DNA of 64,000 nt, from contig JBKBIP010000002.1 of assembly GCA_046297495.1 (NCBI GenBank), positions 62,001 through 126,000 on the forward strand, in the 5' to 3' direction. This DNA is from JBKBIP01 sp046297495 (GTDB lineage: Bacteria > Planctomycetota > Planctomycetia > Gemmatales > Gemmataceae). The position numbers and the translations under genes are program-made. The notes under the pieces were generated by a model. It did not search any database. It worked only from the letters and a program-made list of their open reading frames with translations, and was not told the DNA's origin. Below, one piece after another: positions 18,715-28,200 of this stretch; the stretch's first letter is position 1; every line of letters begins with the position of its first letter.

Positions 18715-20505
18715 TTAATTGTGCAAATACGGCGTACCCAGGTCATTAAATTGCAACACGACTAAATGGAACAGCGAGTAGCCACGGATCAAATCCTTGT
18801 TTTTTTCCACGGATTCCCAGACTTCGCGTTTGATCTTATCCTTTTGTAATAGAGGCCCCAGACCGTATTGCTTTAATCGAGGATCAGCTTTGATTTTGTT
18901 TTCCAATAGCTGTGGATTGTCCAGTCCCAGCTCATAGGCGGCGCGGTTGAGGTCCAGGTTTTCCATGATGTAGGCCTTGGCGACTTTGCCCACCGGATCA
19001 TCGAACACCTTGAGGTCCTTGTCGCGATCCTCGGCGACTTTCAGGAAGGAGCCGGTCGCTTTTTCCAGGGCTTTCATGAATCGTTGGGTATCTTCCGCCA
19101 GCAACCGATCGATCTCTTGCTGTTCGGGATGCAGCTCGCGCAGCTTCAAGCGCGCCTCGCCGAAGACGCCGCTCTGCTCGCGCAGCATGTCCTGAAAGCC
19201 GCCGATCATGCCATGCTTATGACAGCTAATGCACGACAGGCCATTGACAACTTCAGGGGTACCACCCGTTTCGTTGAAATCTCGGACGATGGCTATCGGA
19301 CCGCGATCGATCCGTTTATCGTTTTCATCCACGAGCAGATACCCTTGCAGGCCGTTCGGCAGATTGAAAATCATCTCGCCACCCGCGTGTTGGAAGGCGA
19401 GGGATTGAAAACGGTTGTTGTCTTTCCCTGGCGGTCCCAAGGGAAAGCGCAACAGATTGCCGCGCCCACCGCTCGTGTCAAAGTCAAAACTTTTCCAATA
19501 AGATCCAAAGGCAGTTTCATGCCGTTCTAAGAGCCGATTGTGCCGCGAGACGCCGCTTTCCATGATGGCGGCACGCACCAGTTGGTTGGCTTCCAAATTC
19601 GCATGGCTGTCCACATTCAGCTTTTTCTCCAGCTCCGCGAGATGGTCCGGCAGTTCTAACATGGCGTGGTACAACGGCGGCTGTGAGGCCGTGGCGATGA
19701 ACCAATCGGCTCGAACGTGTGGGCAGTAACAGTCGGTCAGCGCGTATACATCGTTGGCCAAGCGGCGTAATTGGGGATCAACGGCGCGATCGTGTTGCAA
19801 ACCATATGGATACTCTTTGAGGAGCTGTCGCCACAGGTCGGGGCGATTCTTGGTACGATGCCAGCCTAGCTTGCGCAGATCGATGTTGTAAATGGTTTTT
19901 TCCGGGTCGATGGGTATGGGCAACACTATGCTGGGCTGCCAGCTCAGGCTGTTGATCAACTTGGATAGGGCCGCCTGGTGTAAACGCAATTCCGCCTCGC
20001 GCACGCTGGGATTGTTATACAAATGCGTGATGCTGAAGTAGCGCTGAAATTCCCGATCCGCAGGATTCATGTCCGTCAAGTGATTGAAAATATCTCGCAG
20101 AATTTCTTTTTCCCCCTTGAACGCCCGCTGCCGCTTCTCGGGAAAGGGCGCCCCTGCCTCGATCCAAGCTCGAAAACGCTGGTTTTCCTCGGCGGTGGGC
20201 CGATTAGCCACATCGTCGGGAGGCATAGTGCCGTCCTCGATCCGTTCCCACAAATACGATTCCGCCGGTTTGCCGGGAATGACATAGGTGAATTTGCGTT
20301 TGGATTGCGCCAACAACACATCCCGTTGTAACACATGCAAAGGCGCTTTTTTAATTTGCAAGCCGTGACACTCATAACAGTATTTGCGCAGATACTCGAC
20401 CCCTTGTTCGGCCAGTTGCGCCGTGTCGTTGGACGCGCCGCGCGCGGGGGCCGTCACGGTTGCCCACAAGTATATGACCGCTAATAAACCCAGCGGCTGT
20501 TTCAT
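18715..20505 (-). CDS. Secreted planctomycete cytochrome-c-like protein with two CxxCH motifs
   Basis: This 596-residue protein has a signal peptide (cleavage after APARG), CYECH at Cys43-His47 with the usual PSCyt context (VIPGKPAESYLWERI, GTMPPDD), and a second motif, CISCH, at Cys425-His429 followed by KHGMIGG. Two covalent hemes, or one heme and one structural site, are possible. No DUF1549/1553 domain is present, so it is distinct from the protein at 12379. ATG 20505 is chosen because GGGAG precedes it; the frame opens at a TTG four codons earlier. It is 42 bp downstream of the caspase gene, so co-transcription is likely. Confidence 0.82.
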   Translation of the reverse strand: MKQPLGLLAVIYLWATVTAPARGASNDTAQLAEQGVEYLRKYCYECHGLQIKKAPLHVLQRDVLLAQSKRKFTYVIPGKPAESYLWERIEDGTMPPDDVANRPTAEENQRFRAWIEAGAPFPEKRQRAFKGEKEILRDIFNHLTDMNPADREFQRYFSITHLYNNPSVREAELRLHQAALSKLINSLSWQPSIVLPIPIDPEKTIYNIDLRKLGWHRTKNRPDLWRQLLKEYPYGLQHDRAVDPQLRRLANDVYALTDCYCPHVRADWFIATASQPPLYHAMLELPDHLAELEKKLNVDSHANLEANQLVRAAIMESGVSRHNRLLERHETAFGSYWKSFDFDTSGGRGNLLRFPLGPPGKDNNRFQSLAFQHAGGEMIFNLPNGLQGYLLVDENDKRIDRGPIAIVRDFNETGGTPEVVNGLSCISCHKHGMIGGFQDMLREQSGVFGEARLKLRELHPEQQEIDRLLAEDTQRFMKALEKATGSFLKVAEDRDKDLKVFDDPVGKVAKAYIMENLDLNRAAYELGLDNPQLLENKIKADPRLKQYGLGPLLQKDKIKREVWESVEKNKDLIRGYSLFHLVVLQFNDLGTPYLHN

Positions 20506-20547
20506 GGTTTCTCCCAACTTGCAATTGGTTGACTTATCATTTTCTAA

Positions 20548-22380
20548 TTATTTCGGTAATGACCAGATGCGAACCGTCTTATCATGACTGCCGCTGATAG
20601 CATAACGCCCTTGGGGACAAACCACGACACTCGTGATGTTATCCGTGTGGCCTTGGCCTCGAAATGATGTCAACTCTTTTCCTTCCTCGCAATCCCACAA
20701 CCTGAGCATGGAGTTTTGTTCACCACCAGCCAGGCCAACCAGGCATTTGTCGCTGCTGGGAATAAAGGCCACGCTGTTGATGGAGTGCGCTGTCTGCTCG
20801 CGCCACTTTGGAAGGCCGCTGGCTAAATCCCATAACGATAAGACACCTTGGTCGTCACCAGACAGTACGCATTGGTTATCAGGGGATAACTGGACACTGG
20901 TGACATCATTGTCATGTCGAAGTGTATGTCGTAGTCTGCCTGTACGCAGATCCCACAGTCGCACGGTGCGATCCGTGCTGGCAGACGCCAGCCACTGGCC
21001 ATTTCGAGAGACGGAAATACTGTTGACCATGCCGTCGTGTCCCACGAACCTTCGCGTTACGCTTTTCGTGGAAAGGTCCCACTGATACACGCCCCTGTCG
21101 TATCCGCCAGCCAGCACGTATTTCCCATCCGGCGTGAAGGCCACGCAACAGATTTTGCCTCCTGGTGACGGAATGTTGGCTACTTGTTCGCCAGTCGCCA
21201 CGTTCCATAACAAGATTTCGTTATCCGCGGTGGCCAGAGCCTGACTACCATCGGGTGAAAACGCGACGGTGCACTGGGTTGCTCCTTGTCGCAGTCCGGT
21301 GAGCTGGCGTACAGGATTTGTTGTTTGCACGTCCCAAAGCCACACGCTTCCATTCGCGCAAACGGATAGGGCCAACAGTTGACTACCTTTCTCACAAACC
21401 GCGACGGAAAGCACAAAATCATCGTGTCCTTTCAGGACCTCATGAAACGGTCGATAGGGGAGAACCCACCTGTGCAATGGCTCCGCGCCTTTGAACACTA
21501 TCGTAGGTCGTTGGAAATCGTTCGCTGAAAAATTCTCATCAACGAATAACTGTGTCTTGTCACGGGTATAGTGATATAAACTATCAACTGTTAAATTGTT
21601 GTTATGATCCAGGGGGGCTTTACCACTCCAACCTTCGAGCAAGAAATGGAAAAAAACACTATGTTTCAAATTGTCATCGAAGCGACTGAATTGGCCTGCC
21701 TCACAGCTAAATAGCGCGACGACCGACTGAGGTGGGTTCAGTCTATCGGAGATTATATTGTTAGGATCCGCCATTCGAGCCTTCACGCCGAAAGCCCCTG
21801 GATTCACGCCCCCTAGCTTGTTATCCACAACCGGCATATTCTGGCAAGCATCCACGATGAGTAACTTGCGCCTGGCTGTGCAGTTTTTTTCCAGTTGATC
21901 CAATACCCACTTTATGTCGATCAGAGTCTGTTCGGCATGCGGTTGACCAATCCGCGCATCACTTGGACAATAGTACGGTCTGTTGTTAATTTGAACTCCA
22001 TGACCAGTGAATGCCACGATGATGGTATCCTCAGGGAGAGGTCTTTGAATGAAGGTCATGAAGAGCTCTAGGATGTTTTTACGTGTAGGAATAAATCGTG
22101 CGAAATTATCATCTAACTCGTCTTTATTGTCCCATACTATCCAAATATCTTTTTCATTTTTCACCATGCCTGATTGCAGTAGAACCTTCTTCAACTCGCG
22201 GATATTATTATGCATGTATCGCACATCGGAGAGCATGTCGCTTGTCCCGCGATACTTTTCGCACGCCACTAAAAAGGCGTGAGTCCGCCCCTCCTGGCTT
22301 CGTAGCGACGCAGGCGCGTGCCAATGGATCATCCCCAGGCCAAGGACTACAACGATACGAAAAGCTCGTGCGGCACGCAT
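20548..22380 (-). CDS. Exported caspase-family protease with seven WD40 repeats
   Basis: A 610-residue protein. A signal peptide or membrane anchor (residues 5-28) precedes a peptidase C14 p20-like domain with the catalytic dyad visible: His127 in FTGHGVQ and Cys179 in LLIVDACQN. From about residue 318 seven WD40 units follow, each ending in WD/WN/WS-type strands (WLWDV, LLWNV, YQWDL, RLWDL, SLWDL, RLWDC, RIWSL), enough for one closed propeller. The start at 22380 has a strong GGAGGG site. It is 73 bp after the kinase gene. A signal peptide implies proteolysis outside the cytoplasm, cleaving after basic residues if it behaves like a metacaspase/orthocaspase. Confidence 0.9.
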   Translation of the reverse strand: MRAARAFRIVVVLGLGMIHWHAPASLRSQEGRTHAFLVACEKYRGTSDMLSDVRYMHNNIRELKKVLLQSGMVKNEKDIWIVWDNKDELDDNFARFIPTRKNILELFMTFIQRPLPEDTIIVAFTGHGVQINNRPYYCPSDARIGQPHAEQTLIDIKWVLDQLEKNCTARRKLLIVDACQNMPVVDNKLGGVNPGAFGVKARMADPNNIISDRLNPPQSVVALFSCEAGQFSRFDDNLKHSVFFHFLLEGWSGKAPLDHNNNLTVDSLYHYTRDKTQLFVDENFSANDFQRPTIVFKGAEPLHRWVLPYRPFHEVLKGHDDFVLSVAVCEKGSQLLALSVCANGSVWLWDVQTTNPVRQLTGLRQGATQCTVAFSPDGSQALATADNEILLWNVATGEQVANIPSPGGKICCVAFTPDGKYVLAGGYDRGVYQWDLSTKSVTRRFVGHDGMVNSISVSRNGQWLASASTDRTVRLWDLRTGRLRHTLRHDNDVTSVQLSPDNQCVLSGDDQGVLSLWDLASGLPKWREQTAHSINSVAFIPSSDKCLVGLAGGEQNSMLRLWDCEEGKELTSFRGQGHTDNITSVVVCPQGRYAISGSHDKTVRIWSLPK

Positions 22381-22453
22381 GGAATCACCCTCCGTTTTCC
22401 TCATCCTTGGTAACGCATTTTCCTGGCGGCAACGCACACAAGAAGAGTAAGAG

Positions 22454-24760
22454 TCAGTGAATTGTCTCCACAGTGGGGACGGGAAGCACGACGCGAAAGC
22501 CAATATCGGGACGGGCCGCGCCGAACAGCTCGCTTTCCGGGACCTCGTGAAAATTAAATGGCGTGGCGGCGAAATAGCTTCGGCCCCGCAAGTGGACGGT
22601 CACTGAGGCATCGGCCCTGGCAAAGTCCACGGTTTCCGCTGTGTCATCAAAACGTAGCATGGAGCAGGTCCATTCCCGGCCATTACCCGCCATGTCCCGG
22701 CAGCCGAAGAAGCTGACCGCCCGCGTTGCTTGGCCGATGGGTAACGGCCCCTCCTGTCCGCGATTCACGGCCAGTTCGAGAGGCTGCCCATCACTGGCTC
22801 CTTGAAAGGGGCCAGTCAGTCCATTGAAGCGGCCGCCAGCCTTGTCCCATTGCCGAACCGTCGGCAATTCCCCTCCCAACCACTGGGCAAAACGATGTGC
22901 CTCGGCCACCGTGACGCGAAACACCGGCAAGGAATCCGGCGTGCCCAAGGAGCGGCCATTGGCTAATTCGGCCCCCTTCTCCCATTCGGAGTCGCAGACG
23001 GCGTCAGGGTGGGCGCGCGCGAAGGCGCGAAACCATCGATTGCAAACTTTATCCTGCATGATGTAAAACGTCGGCGGGTCCGTGCGATTCTGATATTCGA
23101 TCAACAGAAACGGAATGCGCGTGTCACCGTCGCAATGGTAAACGATCCGGTCGTACAAGCGTCCGCCGTCCATGGTTTGGATGATCTTACTCCCCCTGTC
23201 GGGAACGCATCCCGGTGGTAGGTAATCGACGCGGTTACTTCGCAGGTAAAAAACGAGTAGGGTCATCAGTAGGATGACACCCGCCAAGCTCATCCAGACA
23301 GTTGGCCACCAGAGCGTGGACCCCCGCACCGCCGACCATTTCAACACGAACGCGGCCATTCGCCGGTTGAAAGGAGGCCGCTCCGGTTCTGGTTCGGCCT
23401 GTCCTTTTGGTAGCGTTGCCACGCGCGGTGTCGGCATCTTGGGGGTCGGCACCTTGGGGGTTGGTTGGGACGATGGCCTCTCTTTGGGAAGCTCAATCGT
23501 TTCGGGCATTTGCTTGATGGCGTGTTCAAGAGCAGCAGCAAATTCCGTACAACTGGCAAAACGCTGGCTCGATTTCTTGGCCAGGGCTTGTAGTAACACT
23601 TGTTGTTCGATTTCAGGCAACGGCGTCAGGTCTGGCTGTTCCTTCAAATGGGCGTACATGAGGTCCACCAGTGAGCGGTCGGGAAATAGCAAGCGCCGTA
23701 AGCGCAGCTCGGCAAAGGTGGCGGCCAAGCTGTATTGATCGCTGGCTGCGCTCACCCGGCCTTCCCACACCTCTGGCGCCATGTACGCCGGCGTTCCCGA
23801 TCCGGTGGCCGTGAAGGAATTCAGTTCCTCCAATACACGGGCCAAGCCGAAATCCGCCACTTTCACATGCCGTTGTGACAGAAGGATATTGTCCGGCTTG
23901 ATGTCCCGATGGATTACGTGTTGCGCGTGCAGAAAGTCCAACGCTTCGGCGGCTTCGCGCATGTAACCGATGAGTTCCTCGGCGGGAATACTGGTCAAAC
24001 CAGATTGCTGGCATTCCCGTTGCCGATCGCGCAAGCTGCCATCGGCCAAATCCATGACAATGATGAGTTGCTCGGACAACGACCAGAATGCTTGGGTTTG
24101 TAGCAGAAATGGATGGCGCAGATGCTTGATGAGTTCCAAGGATTCGAGTTCACGCTGGGTCCAGGCATGATCCGGCGGGCGGGAGATCACCTTGATGGCC
24201 ACCTCCACGCCGCCTGGCGCCTCGGCTTTCCAGACCACGCCGAAGCTGCCGCTGCCCAACCGTTGGAGCAGCCGATAGCCGCCCCCCACGGCCAACGATG
24301 CTTCGGCATCGGCATCTTTGCAGGTACCGTGCGACGTGGGAGTGGTGCTAGGCCGGGGCGCGCTTCCTTCCTCTTGCAGACGTTGGCGCAGAGCATTGAA
24401 GTGGCGCGGAAAACGGTGCTGATACATCGTCAATGTGGGCGCCACGCCGCAGTTCTTGCGGACCTGGTATTCCCACGCAATTAATTCCAGCAATTCGTTG
24501 CTATCCCGTGCCAGCGCTGGATAACGCTTTATGTAGGCTTCCAGCCATAGGGGGCGCCCTTCCCGCCAGCGCGCCTCCATGTCTTGTTTCACCATCTCCC
24601 GCAGCGCCAAGGGATAAAGACAATTGTTTGGAGAGGGCAATAAGGTGGCTAGATCAACCTCGTCCGCTTGGCGCCGAGCCGCTTCATATCGCTCCAACAG
24701 ACTTTGGAGCTGCACGCGCTCAGTGGCAGAAAGGTCAGTAATATGAATGGGACGAGTCAT
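22454..24760 (-). CDS. Transmembrane Ser/Thr protein kinase with C-terminal FGE-sulfatase (SUMF1-like) domain
   Basis: 768 residues from ATG 24760 (a TTG at 24808 is an alternative). Order: N-terminal planctomycete kinase-associated region (about 75-130), PASTA-less Hanks kinase with GSGSFG (169-174), Lys190, HRD (284-286), DFG (303-305) and APE (328-330), all intact. Next come a PTPK-repeat linker, one membrane segment (about 487-507) and a formylglycine-generating-enzyme-like domain (about 525-765; VFRVTVAEAHRFAQWLGGELPT, GNGREWT, GFRV). The last domain has a C-type-lectin-like fold and should sit outside the membrane, probably as sensor. It heads the run of four minus-strand genes. Confidence 0.93.
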   Translation of the reverse strand: MTRPIHITDLSATERVQLQSLLERYEAARRQADEVDLATLLPSPNNCLYPLALREMVKQDMEARWREGRPLWLEAYIKRYPALARDSNELLELIAWEYQVRKNCGVAPTLTMYQHRFPRHFNALRQRLQEEGSAPRPSTTPTSHGTCKDADAEASLAVGGGYRLLQRLGSGSFGVVWKAEAPGGVEVAIKVISRPPDHAWTQRELESLELIKHLRHPFLLQTQAFWSLSEQLIIVMDLADGSLRDRQRECQQSGLTSIPAEELIGYMREAAEALDFLHAQHVIHRDIKPDNILLSQRHVKVADFGLARVLEELNSFTATGSGTPAYMAPEVWEGRVSAASDQYSLAATFAELRLRRLLFPDRSLVDLMYAHLKEQPDLTPLPEIEQQVLLQALAKKSSQRFASCTEFAAALEHAIKQMPETIELPKERPSSQPTPKVPTPKMPTPRVATLPKGQAEPEPERPPFNRRMAAFVLKWSAVRGSTLWWPTVWMSLAGVILLMTLLVFYLRSNRVDYLPPGCVPDRGSKIIQTMDGGRLYDRIVYHCDGDTRIPFLLIEYQNRTDPPTFYIMQDKVCNRWFRAFARAHPDAVCDSEWEKGAELANGRSLGTPDSLPVFRVTVAEAHRFAQWLGGELPTVRQWDKAGGRFNGLTGPFQGASDGQPLELAVNRGQEGPLPIGQATRAVSFFGCRDMAGNGREWTCSMLRFDDTAETVDFARADASVTVHLRGRSYFAATPFNFHEVPESELFGAARPDIGFRVVLPVPTVETIH

Positions 24761-25223
24761 GGCGTTTGCCAACACAAGGGGTAATGAAAGAGGACTGTGG
24801 GGGGACAAGGATGGCTTGGTTCACGCAGGGTTGTTGGCAACCGCCGCGAACCGATGAATCCCTGGAAATGGCGAAACAGGTACGCCATACACCTGGAAAC
24901 TTCCGCGCTGATCTATTATGCCCCCTCTATCTCCTACTCAGATTGAGTGATTGTAACGCGCGTGATCACGTTGGGAAAAGTGTATTTCTCCAGACCTCGG
25001 ATTCATACGTTCTATACCAGTAAACGCGGCATCGAGCATCATCTGCAAAAAATTTTTCCTTTTTTCCAAATAGGTTGCTAACATTGAGGATGGCGTTGGA
25101 CCGTGATTCAACTCTCCGAGTCGGATGTTGTACATGGCCGGACGCTTCAATTTGGTTGTCGTTTTCTGAACCCTTCGAAAAGGCTGCTTATGGCAGTTCA
25201 TTAACATCGGTGGAAGGGGTCCC
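24761..25223. other. 463-bp divergent intergenic region between kinase and giant WD40 genes
   Basis: This is the only large non-coding gap in the 17.4-30.7 kb block, and it should hold both divergent promoters. It is locally A/T rich (24.9-25.1 kb, with runs of T around 25050-25070). I see no convincing -35/-10 pair, no repeat and no open frame with coding character. A CATAAT-like box on the minus strand near 24915 is the only weak candidate. Confidence 0.5.
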
Positions 25224-28200
25224 ATGCAAGCCCGTCTTATTGCTCATTCGTGGAAGGTGCTAATTCTTCTCAGCCTCGCTCCCGGCAGTCTCAGCGCTCA
25301 ACAAGCGGTGCCGGGGGCCCCACGCGAAGAACCGCAGCCCGTGTTGCGACTGGACGCCGATGGTCCCACGGCGCAAGTCACCGCTGTGGCATTCAGTCCC
25401 GACGGCAAGACACTCTACGCCGCGGGGTACGATAAGGTCATCCGCATGTGGAACTTGGTTGGCAGTCCGGGGCGCTTTGAGCTGGATCCCTTTCACTTCC
25501 GCGTGCCGATGGGGCCAGGAAACTACGGCGTCATCAATGCCTTGGCCGTGTCCCCCGATGGCAACTGGATCGCGGTTGGCGGGCTGGGGCTTTCACGCGT
25601 GGCGACTACGTTTCGTCAGACTGGCCGATTTTACCCCTATCGTGGTAGCTCCACCGCCGAGATGTTGCAGGACATCGGCTTGATTTACCTCTTTCACAAG
25701 CCCACGCGCCAGGTTCATGTGTTGCGCGGCCACGCGGGTCAGGTTCTCCGCGTGGCCTTCGCGCCGGCTCATGCGAACCAACCGCTGTTGCTGGCCTCGG
25801 CGGCAGCCGAGATAGGGGAGCAACCGAACTCGGTCGTCGGCCGAGTTCGTCTTTGGGATGTCAGTAAGGCCGCCCGTTTTGATGCAAACACCGATCAACT
25901 GGTCGCTGGCCAGGCGCTGCTGCACACCACGACGGTTGCCACGACTCCCAATCGTTTCATGGGGTTGGATGTTTGGCACTCTGGGCCGGGCGGACAAAAT
26001 CTCAGCGTGGCGATGGCGTGGGGAGATGGCCGGTTGCGCGTTTGGACCGTGGCCAAGGATGGGACCACGCAAACGCAAGAGGCCGCGAATGGGCCGCCTG
26101 GCGGCGACCGGACCGCCCTGTATGCGCCGGGTTTCGGCTTGCTCGCCGGGGCCGCGGCGTCGCCAACCGCAGGCGTGGTGCGTTCCTGGCAAACGGGAGC
26201 CCAGCTCACCACGGGGTCTTCCGTGGCTTTGCGTGTTCCCGACAATTCGTACCAGTATTGTTATCCCACCAACATGGCGTTAGTACCCGCTCCGGCCAAC
26301 CGGGACAGTGACCTGTTGGCGGTCCTGACTTGGTCGCAACGACCGCAGGACCTATCGGAGATGTACTGGCTTCGGCTTATCAGTTTAGGGCGGCGGCAGG
26401 AGTTAGCCACGGTTCCTTTGGGGCGTGATCCCAGTGCTCTGCCCGTGGTGGCTTCGGCCACGCAATTTCTGGCCGTGTCGGGCGCTCCCGACCACGCCAT
26501 TCACATTTACCCCCTCCCGCAGCTGCTGCAGCGCAATCTGACGCCGGTTCAGCGTTTGCGGAGCAGCAGTCCGGTCTTCCGTTCCGTCGCGTTCGCGCGC
26601 CGTGATGTGGGCAAGGGCAAGGAAATGGGCTTGGTGTTGAATGAGCGACCGCGTCCTGGCGTAGCCGCTGAGCCGGCCTTCGCGGTGGGGGACCTCCTAC
26701 TAGATGCCACACGCCGCAACTTGACGCCCAACCCACAACCACAAGGCTGGCGCTTGGATACGCCACACGAGCTGGGTTGGAAGATCACCAACACCCGCAA
26801 GCTCGTGCGCGGGCAAGGGAACCAGCAAACCGCCGCTTGGGAGATCCAGTGGACCGGCCCCGGCGGTCAGCGCGGCCAGCTCACCATCGATTTCCTGAAG
26901 GTGTCGGCGGACGCGGTGCTGACGGCTGCCGTGTTGTTGCCACCCACGAAAAGCGCTCCGGTCCCCATTTTGGCGGCGGCAGTGTGGGACCCGGCCATCG
27001 GTACTTCCTATCTCTGGCTCCATAACGCCCGCACTGGCGTGGCTCTGCGCCAGTGCAACGCCCACACGCAGCGCATCCACTCTTTGGCGGCCAGCAGCGA
27101 TGGCCGGCTGCTACTATCGGCTGCCGATGATCAAACGGTTTGTCTGTGGAGCACCACCGATCTCGACGAAATCTTGGGGCGTTTTGGCACGGTCTGGGGA
27201 GTGTACATCGAACAGAGAGACAAGATACTCCGGATTAGCGAAGTGACCCCAAGCAGCAAAGCGGCGGCGCAGCAGCTCCAAGTCGGCGACATTATCGAAG
27301 GGGGCATTTTCCAACCTGGCGGGGAAGTGCAAGCGTTCAACTCCGCCCTGGATTATTACAACCACATGTGGGACATGCCGCCAGGCCGGGAGATTCAACT
27401 ACGCATCCGACGCGATGGCAAGCAGCTGACGGTTCCTGTTGTCATCGAACAAGGGGTCGATGACAAGAAGCCGTTGTTTAGCCTACATTTCGCCGCCGAC
27501 GCCAAAGGACGACAGGACTGGATCGGCTGGTCGCCGATGGGACCGTTTGATTCCACGGGTCCGCGCGTCGAACGCCTAGTTGGTTGGCACTTCAATCCGG
27601 ATCAGCTGGAACAAGGGGCACGGTTCGCGCCGTTGGGGGATTATCGCAATAAATTTCACAAGTTTAATCTGCTACGGTTTTTGATCGTTCACGCCGACCT
27701 GGAGCCGGCGCTGCGCGACACCGAGAAACCCATTCCCCGACCCGATCTGCGCATGGAAATTCGTCCCGCCTCCGGCGGCGGGACCGAGCAAGACGCGCGC
27801 GGCCATTTCATCCTGCGCGAACCGGACGTGGCGCTGGCGGCGCGCGTCAGCGGGCCTTCGCTGGACAATCTGGAAGTCGAGTCCATCGGTTGGCAGCTGC
27901 GCGAGCAACGGGGCGCGAAACCGTTGCAAGAAGGCCAGTTTGACCTGGAACAAGCTGGCGGGCAACAAGCGACCCACACGTTGCGTTTGCCACGGCGCGG
28001 TGTTTATCAGTTCGAAGCCCAGCTGCGCACCCGCGAGGCCGACCCGCAATTGGCGGCAACCGGCGTGATGCTACGGTATCAACCGCCAGCGCCGCGCATT
28101 GCTTTCGCGGATCAGTGGTTGAAGGATCAGAACCTGGGAGATGACCTACACGCCACCACCGAGAAGGCAGCGTTTGATTTGCAGGCTCAGGTCATTTCCG

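Noticed and set aside
22454..24760. Diversity-generating retroelement acting on the FGE (lectin-fold) domain
   Set aside because: No reverse transcriptase, template repeat or adenine-rich variable repeat was seen in the window.
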